Origin: Neostapfia colusana | Lineage: Eukaryota > Streptophyta > Magnoliopsida > Poales > Poaceae | NCBI GenBank assembly: GCA_030760725.1 | Contig: JASWHV010000008.1 | Span: 58,813,671 to 58,877,670 of the forward strand | Direction of reading: 5' to 3' | DNA length: 64,000 nt | Shown: piece by piece, positions 57,490 to 64,000 of the stretch | Layout: each line of letters starts with the position of its first letter | Position numbering within the stretch: position 1 is the first letter of the stretch | Made by a program: the position numbers and the translations under genes | The notes under the pieces: model-generated | The model's input: the letters and a program-made list of their open reading frames with translations, nothing else | What the model was told of the DNA's origin: nothing | The model's database searches: none

Positions 57490-57779
57490 TAAATTACATT
57501 CCTTATTTACGACGTCATGGAGGTGGCCGTCGTAAATAAGCCTCTGTTATTTACGACGACCACTCCAGGCCGTCGTAAATAATCTTCGAGAGGGTGTCAG
57601 GTGACACTCTCTCAGCAAGTTACAATGACCAGTTTACGCCGTCATAACCATCATAAATAATCTTATTTACGATCAATTACTTGTGATGGTTGTTGTCGTC
57701 GTAAATAAGTTAATTACGATGGTTATGGGCTTAATTACGACAGTTTAGTCCGTCGTACATGTGGAAGATTGCTGTAGTG
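57490..57779 (+). repeat. Right subterminal and terminal repeats of CACTA copy B
   Basis: Alternating TTACGACG and CGTCGTAAATAA units end at TTGCTGTAGTG. The bases after the end are GAT; with the left end lost no TSD can be compared. Confidence 0.88.
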
Positions 57780-58887
57780 GATTGAATGAATCGTTTCTTG
57801 ATTGATTTTGGATTCCATACATGTGGTAGGACTAATTTTATTATGATAATGTAGTAATGCTATTATTATATTATCATAAATACCATAGGCCTCTATTATA
57901 GTCTAATTTATAAAATATGAATATGTTAGTAATAACTTAGTGCTTAGATCCATCATTTGGTTCAACGATGTTGGTACCATGGCTTCTAAGGTCTCTACTT
58001 AGTGTGCAGATGTGGTGTTTGGATACTTATTAATTAGTGTTGGTTGTCTTGTAGACATATGGATTATAAGGTTAAGCGACAGGTGGTGACAACCCTGTCT
58101 GTCCTAGTAATACTCCACATTTGGCTATGCCACAAGGCTCTTAACGGAAGTCACCGGACAGACCGGGTGTAAGTTTGTGCCCATTATGATTGGATCACCA
58201 AACACTAGGCCTCATTGCTAGCATGTTCACATATACACTATTAGGCTATGCATATGTATATTAGAAGTACAATAGGAACGGCTCCCCTTTAGTCTAACTC
58301 TCACTAGACTAAACCATCTTAATTAGAGTATGTGGTTAAGTGTGTGTTGCACTATCTCATTATCATCATTTACCCTCCTATTTGAACAGCTCATTAGAAA
58401 AGTCCTTTAGTAACCATACACGGAGTTATGCTATACTGAATACCCTCGGGAATCTTACAACGGTATTTTTAATGCGCTTTCGGATTCCTTCTGTAGTAAT
58501 AAGAATAGCAACATACTTTAATGTCCATTAGTAAAATGTTCCTTGGCCCTTCTTCCTCCATTGCCATGGATGTTTTATTAATGTATGTTAGCGTGTACCA
58601 ACAGCAGCTACACCAGCGTGGCCGAGCTACCCCAGCAAGCCCGAGCGCGCATGCCTTTGGTGGGCTCGGTGGTTGTGAGCAAGAGTCCCAACAGCCTGTA
58701 AATTAGGCCCACGGTTCACAACACAACGCACCTAGAGTCGCTGCCATCTTGGGCCCACTTGGCATCCTTTAAGCACAACTGAATTTTTAGAGCCACAATA
58801 ATTACTCACAAAATATTACCAGACACAGTTGTATGTACAGAAAAAATACCAGGAAATTTTCTAATAATATTATTTGACCTCCACAAT
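57780..58887. other. Spacer between two CACTA elements
   Basis: AT-rich, no open frame with recognisable similarity. A GC-rich patch at 58600-58700 (GTGGCCGAGCTACCCC) is not identified. It may be old intergenic DNA or unrecognised element remains. Confidence 0.4.
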
Positions 58888-59122
58888 CACTACAGAAAAT
58901 ACGACACCTTACGACGGTCCTGGGCGACCGTCGTAATTAACTAACTTACGACGGCCATGGGCCCATGGCCGTTGTAAGTTAGAGGTCTGTCGTAAACTAC
59001 ATATAACTTACAACAGCCAGAACCCTAAGCCGTCGTAAGTTTGGGCCCCGTCATAAATTAAACATAACTTACGACGGCCGAATAGTTGGGCCATCGTAAG
59101 TTATAAGGCCATCGTAAATTAT
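58888..59122 (+). repeat. Left terminal and subterminal repeats of CACTA copy C
   Basis: Inverted pairs such as CTTACGACGG and CCGTCGTAA recur about eight times. Confidence 0.88.
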
Positions 59123-60690
59123 GGATTATATTCGCCGCCCCGGCCCCGGGCGGCGTCGGGGCCGAGCGAGGGCGGCATGGGGCTGGGCGGTGGCGGCGGG
59201 CGCGAGCTTGAGTGGCGGCGGCGGGGGCTCGGGCGGAATAGCCCGAGCGGCCCCGCCGCCGCCGCCACACGAGCCCGCCCGAGCTCGCGACCGTCGCCTC
59301 TGCCTGCCACCGCAGGCCGGCCCCGCGCGGCCGCCGCCACCCGGCCCCACCATCGCCCAGCCCCGCCTCCGCCGCTCGACCCCGAGCACGCCCCGCGCTC
59401 GCTGCTACTTTGAGGTAAGTTTTATTAATTATATTAATTAGTTCATTTATTAAATATTTTAGTTACTTTATTAATTAGTTTAGTTAATGAGTTAATTTGT
59501 TAGTTAATTAGGTTACTTAATTTTGGTTTAGTTGATTATTAAGTTAGTTAAGTATTAATTTTTTAATTTGGTTACTTGATTAATCTTCGAGATTGTTAGT
59601 TATTTAATTAGTTAGTCATGTTAATTTGTTAATTAATTAGTTTTGTTATTTGATTATTTATGTGTAAATTGTATTTGTTTATTATTTAGTGTGTTTATTT
59701 GTTAATTATTTTTTATTATTATTTAGTTGATTGTTAAAAATTTGACTGTAATTTGATTGCTTGAGTGTATAATATCGATATGTAAATAAACGGGCTTCGG
59801 GTCGGCTCAGCCCGACACAACCTATTTATGGCCTGACACGGCCCATTTAAAAGTCAATTTGCCCCATTGCCGCGCTTAAAGAGAGTAGAGTACCGTCAAG
59901 AACTGTGGAACCATTTTCTTCAGGGTTTCGATCCAGAAGCGTCATCGGCGCCATGGCCGTCGCCGCCGTCGCCAACTCTGTGATGCAGTTTAGCGCTCCT
60001 TAGGTTTCTGTGAAGCCAACCGATCGTGTCCCAAGCATTTTTGTCCATCCGTGTTGGAGAACAAGCTCATCAGAGTTCTTCCGCGGCCCGCTGCCATTGC
60101 CGAGTACTCCCCGACGATTTTTAGCCATAGTCGGAGTTCCTCATGGTCCAATACCTCATAGCAGCGAACCTTGGCTCATACGCCATCACCAGCGGGACCC
60201 GATGGAGCATAACTTAGGACGGCTAGCCCACTTCCCTGTCTCTCTCTCGTTCTTTCCTCCTCTCTCCCGTTCTTACCTCTCTCTCGTAAATCACTCCAAA
60301 ATGTAAGATTAACGTAACCTATACAATATGCGTCACTCATTTCGGACCGACCCGTCTCACATGCGTTACGCATATGAGGCGTGTAGGTTCGGAATTGTCA
60401 CTTTTTGGACATCTTGGGAGTGATCGAGGGGGTGTGCTTATGACGAGACACGGGGTCTTGATTCGGACGAGATTTTGACGGTATAACCCTAATGTTCTCT
60501 GCTGCACCATTATCGAGCGTCCATTTGGAGAACAGTGGGGTTATGCTGCAGAAATTTTATCTGGATCGGGACCTCGCGTCTCGTCATAAGCACGCTTCTC
60601 TCAGTCACTCTTGGATGGGTTTAGGACTTATACTTTCCAATAGATGTAAAGTGAACGTAATTTCTCTGGCTTTATACTGCCTAGTAAAAT

Positions 60691-63276
60691 ATGGATGAAG
60701 ACCGCAGCTGGAGGTATACTGGTTGGAAGAGCAGATCTGGTGGTCACTCAGATGAGTGGTTCACCAAGACAGATGATTTTGTAGATCGAGCATTTTTGTT
60801 GTCAAATACCGATAAGGTGCAGTGCCCATGTACGAAATATTGGAATACCATGTTTTTGTACAGAGTGGAAGTTTCGATACATTTGTTTCAAAACGGTTAC
60901 ATGCCATGTTATGAGGTGTGGACCTTTCACAGCAAGACAACTTTTCAAGCTGTACAAGAAGTGGAAGATGACGATGATGATAACATTGGGGATGATAGCA
61001 TGGATGAGATGCTAGAAGCTATACAACCAGACCTTACTGAGGATGCTCCTACAACGGAGGTTGAAGCATTCTTCGAGCTTCTCAAAGCTTCAGAATAGCT
61101 GTTGCATGAACACACTGAAGTGACCCTCCTCGCTTTCGTGACTAGACTTATGACAATTATGTCTAAGTACTTCTTTTCTAATAACTGTTAGAACGACCTC
61201 ATCAAATTGATCAGCGATATCCTTCCACGTCCCCATAAAGTGCCTAAAGATAGGTATTACGCGAAGAAATTGCTTTCGGATCTCGGTATAAAATATGAGA
61301 AGATTGATGAGTGTCTAGACAACTGCATGTTTTTCTGGAAGGAGCATGCCAAATAGAACAAAATTTGAAAATATGGTGAATCAAGGTATGTCGAAGTTGT
61401 TAATGAAGATGGTAAAAATGTGACAATAGAAGTGGCACGTAAGAAGCTTCGATACTTACCCATGACCCCTCGGTTGATGCGGCTGTTTTTTTCAAAAAAA
61501 ACTGCCAAACATATGAGGTGGCATAGAGAAGGTGTACATCAGAACAATGAAGTCATGACGCACATGCCCGACGGTGAGGCATGGAAGGCGCTGGACCGGT
61601 TCGATCCAGATTTGGGCCGTGATGCAAGAAATGTTTGGATCGGGATGGCAACAGATAGATTCTCGCCGTTCAGTACAAATGCTTCACCATACTCATGTTG
61701 GCCTGTTTGTGTCATTCCGTACAATCTACCACCAGCTGCTTATGAAGTATGAGTTCATGTTCCTTAGCCTCATGGTACCTGGGCCGGATCATCCTAGGTC
61801 ACATCCCAACGTGATGTTGAAACCGCTGAACAAAAAATTGAAAATGTTGTGGACAGGAGTCGAAGCGTACGACTGTTACAAGAAGCAGCGATTCAACCTT
61901 TGAGCTTCTTATTTGTGGTCTGTCCATGATTTTATGGCGTACGACATGTTTTCTGGATGAAGGAGTCACGGTCTCCGATATGTGCTTCTGACACTGATTG
62001 TTTTCGACTTACTCATGGAGGCAAGATGTGCTACTTCGATTGTCATAGACATTGGCTTTCTTTAAATAACATGTTTAGTCAACAGAGGAATGTCTTCAGG
62101 AAGAACACCGTTGTCACTAAAGGACCACCAAAACGTCTTAACGGGTCAGAAATATCTGATATGTTGGACAAACTGTTGCCAGATAAATATCGTCGTAGAT
62201 ATTTTCTCGGTTTCAAAGATGGTCACAATTAGACTCATATATGTGGACTACGGGAGGTACCCTATGTGAAGTCATTGATACTAATGAACAACATTGATGG
62301 CATGCATCAAGAGCGTAACATGGGCGAATGTATCATAAGCACATGCATGAACATGACGGGCAAAACGAAAGACAATATAAATGCTCGAAAGGATCAGGTT
62401 GAGCTTTGAAACTGTCCAACTCTTGAGCTCTCTGAAAGTGGTGGTAAACCACGTGCTTCCTTCTATCTTTGACCCAAAGAAAAGAAAGAAGTCCTCGAAT
62501 GGTTGAAAAGTTTGAAATTCCCAGATGGTTACGCAGCTAGTCTGAAACGAGCTATGAATGTGAAAACGGGAAAACTCACTTGGTTGAAGAGTCATGATTA
62601 TCACATAATCATGGAAAGACTTCTACCTGTTATGTTTCGGGGTTATTATGATGATGCGGTGTGGTAGGTGCTAGCCGAGCTTAGCCACTTCTATAGACAG
62701 CTCTGTGCTAAAGAAATCACGATAAAGATGATGAGTAAGTTAGAGGAGATATTGGTATTATTATGTAAGATAGAAATTTTTTCCTCCAGGCTTCTTCAAT
62801 CCAATGCAACATCTCCTTATCCATCTTCCATATGAAGCTAAAGTGGGCGGTCCATGCAATATAGGTGGATGTATCATATTGAAAGAACACTAAGATATCT
62901 GAAACCAATGGTTGGTAACAGGGCAAGGGTAGAATGGTGCACCGCTGAAGCATTTACTCTTAAGGAAGTAGGATTTTTTCAAGTGTTTACTTTGCAGAGG
63001 GCACAATATCAATACTTCGGCAATGCGGTACAATATGGATGATGAACCTCCTTGTAGTGATCTCTCTATTTTTGCAACAAGAGGCACTACTGTTGGTAGT
63101 TGCACTTCTTACTCTACCGCGAAAGAAAGGAATATTGCTTTCCTCTACACGTACGCTAATATAGATGAGATGGAAAAATATTTCGAGTAAGTGTTTGTCC
63201 TACATTTATTCTACTCAGTATATTTTACAACACGTCTATTCTAAAAGTTCTCTTTTTGTACATAAACATCAACCTA
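60691..63276 (+). pseudogene. TNP2-like transposase, CACTA copy C
   Basis: ATG at 60691 opens the transposase-associated domain (WRYTGWKSRS, VDRAFLLSN, CPCTKYWNT with its Cys residues, VSIHLFQNGY) and an acidic stretch, ending in TAG at 61096-61098. The TNP2 core resumes from about 61420 (PDGEAWKALDRFDPDLGRDA, then SCWPVCVIPYNLPP), followed by CFRLTHGGKMCYFDCH near 62000, LNGSEISDMLDKLLPD, and DUF4218 pieces from 62550 (HDYHIIMERLLPVMFRGYYD, RYLKPMVGNRARV). Many stops and frame shifts separate these. The LTR at 63277 cuts the gene at the segment corresponding to HQPTSKQ in copy B. Confidence 0.9.
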
Positions 63277-64000
63277 TGTCACACTCGGTTTCTCCGAAGA
63301 ACAACCGAGTGAATATCACATGTATGCCAGGATCATTTTCTCATACATGTGATGACAAATAGTGAAGCATCATTTATTACAAGCCAGGTGTCGAATATAA
63401 ATAAGTCTTACATAGCATACGTCTCGATGGACGATAATAAGTTCATGACATATAAATAAAACAGCAGCGGAATATTATTCTAGTGGGCTCCGTTACAGGC
63501 GTTGCCCGGGGGACTCCATGAACCTAGAATCCTTCTTCGGGTCCGAAGTCTTGGTCATTGAACACCACATCATCCCCTTGACCTGAGAAGCAATTTAAAC
63601 CAACAAATATGCAAGTTTGAGTACCATTGGTACTCAGCAAGTGTGGGAAAGTTATGTCATGCATGACCAGAGCAAGGAGGGGTTGAACTCATGGTTAAAG
63701 CACTACGCAATTAATACCTATCACCTTAGCTTATTAAGCACCTACATTACTACATATGTGAAATGGTCCCGATCTCCCAACCCATCATCAGAATCAAATA
63801 ACCATATCATCAGTCCCAATGTTAAGCTCCCCGCTTAACATCCTCAACTTCCAAAGCCATCATCCTCTAATCATGAATAAGTCCAAGCCGCTCTTGACCA
63901 TGGGCACGACTGTCATGACAGTTTTGACTCTGCAGAGTTTGCACCACTGTACCCACATGTAGTGATTTCATCCCCCGTTGCCGGGTGGAGTAAAAGAACC
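63277..64000 (-). mobile_element. Chromovirus-type LTR entering CACTA copy C, truncated by window end
   Basis: Plus-strand TGTCACACTCGGTTTC is the inverted 3' end of an LTR. It contains the shared GCAAGTTTGAGTACC hairpin region and, near 63900, the ACGACTGTCATGACAGTTTT and CTCTGCAGAGTTTGCACC block found in all the chromovirus LTRs here. It is more divergent than the others, so probably a separate subfamily. The rest of the element is outside the window. Confidence 0.75.
63524..63642 (-). promoter_or_regulatory. LTR 3' splice-site-like module, divergent copy
   Basis: ACACTTGCTGAG opens a hairpin at 63619-63635 with a seven-base stem GAGTACC/GGTACTC and three-base loop. Downstream on the minus strand TTTAAATTGCTTCTCAG is followed by an acidic frame, GQGDDVVFNDQDFGPEEGF, and TAG at 63524-63526. 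Confidence 0.5.

Larger units (their letters stand above)
27243..57779 (+). mobile_element. CACTA copy B, left end lost, with three nested LTR insertions
   Basis: The right terminus is CTGTAGTG at 57779 with TTACGACGG-type subterminal repeats at 57500-57750. Working leftward and ignoring insertions at 30780-42347, 43791-46801 and 47019-57284, it contains the second ORF and then a TNP2-type transposase that begins in mid-domain at about 27243. The 5' terminus, leader and transposase-associated domain are missing. Native sequence totals about 6 kb. Confidence 0.85.
58888..64000 (+). mobile_element. CACTA copy C, left part, continuing beyond the window
   Basis: Begins CACTACAGAAAATACG (preceding bases AAT), then TTACGACGG-type repeats to about 59120, a GC-rich leader exon (59126-59414) with GAG|GTAAGT, an AT-rich TTAATTAG-rich intron to about 59780, a second exon-like region near 60000-60300, and a TNP2 gene from 60691. 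A chromovirus LTR interrupts it at 63277. It is the least deleted 5' half among the four copies. Confidence 0.88.

Noticed and set aside
1..64000. CRISPR arrays, rRNA or tRNA genes, bacterial or organellar insertions
   Set aside because: Tandem repeats present are transposon repeats without regular spacers. No rRNA-like block, no tRNA cloverleaf and no bacterial operon were noticed on reading. A tRNAscan or Rfam run would settle minor cases.

Overview
This is a transposon-dense intergenic window from a grass nuclear genome. The evidence is a host gene with a GC-rich first exon and GT-AG introns, Tekay/Del-type chromovirus retrotransposons with 2.7-3.1 kb LTRs, CACTA (En/Spm) elements with TTACGACGGC subterminal repeats, and a RICESLEEPER-like hAT. 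A panicoid grass is my best guess; the species cannot be read from the sequence. There is no rRNA, tRNA, CRISPR array or bacterial gene. Only one host gene is visible: a six-exon minus-strand gene at 21719-25664 for an F-box/RCC1-repeat (UVR8-like beta-propeller) protein of 483 residues that looks intact.

Layout. 1-2440: decayed ULP1-type CACTA ORF. About 2441-10562: minus-strand Tat-lineage gypsy remnant carrying a complete small CACTA (2704-5926, TSD TAG/TAG) and a solo LTR (6395-9479, TSD GTCAT/GTCAT). 10563-19635: minus-strand CACTA carrying a 3.8 kb solo LTR (10601-14382, TSD CCGAT/CCAAT) and a hAT (15005-19278, 8-bp TSD). 19636-21718: spacer with telomere-like repeats and a possible copia LTR. 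21719-25664: host gene with a solo LTR in intron 1 (24515-25089, TSD GTATC/GTATC). 26031-27242: retroelement debris. 27243-57779: a CACTA that has lost its left end, carrying a decayed minus-strand chromovirus (30780-42347), a minus-strand solo LTR (43791-46801, TSD CAGAC/CAGAC) and a younger plus-strand chromovirus (47019-57284, TSD CAGAC/CAAAC). 57780-58887: spacer. 58888-64000: left part of another CACTA, entered at 63277 by one more chromovirus-type LTR.

All coding capacity outside the host gene belongs to mobile elements, and each element is broken by stops, frameshifts or deletions. The plus-strand chromovirus has lost most of gag, and its integrase is disrupted.

The most interesting pattern is inside the chromovirus LTRs. 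Intact copies share a promoter layout: TATAAATA, a leader of 180-270 bp without ATG, then an AG|GTAGGT donor. About 1.6 kb downstream, eight LTR copies share a CTTGCTGAG motif opening a hairpin whose stem is kept by compensatory changes, then a CAG acceptor, then a short acidic reading frame ending in a stop. This suggests an intron wholly inside the LTR. The older chromovirus also has an accessory ORF upstream of gag that resembles a double-stranded-RNA-binding domain.
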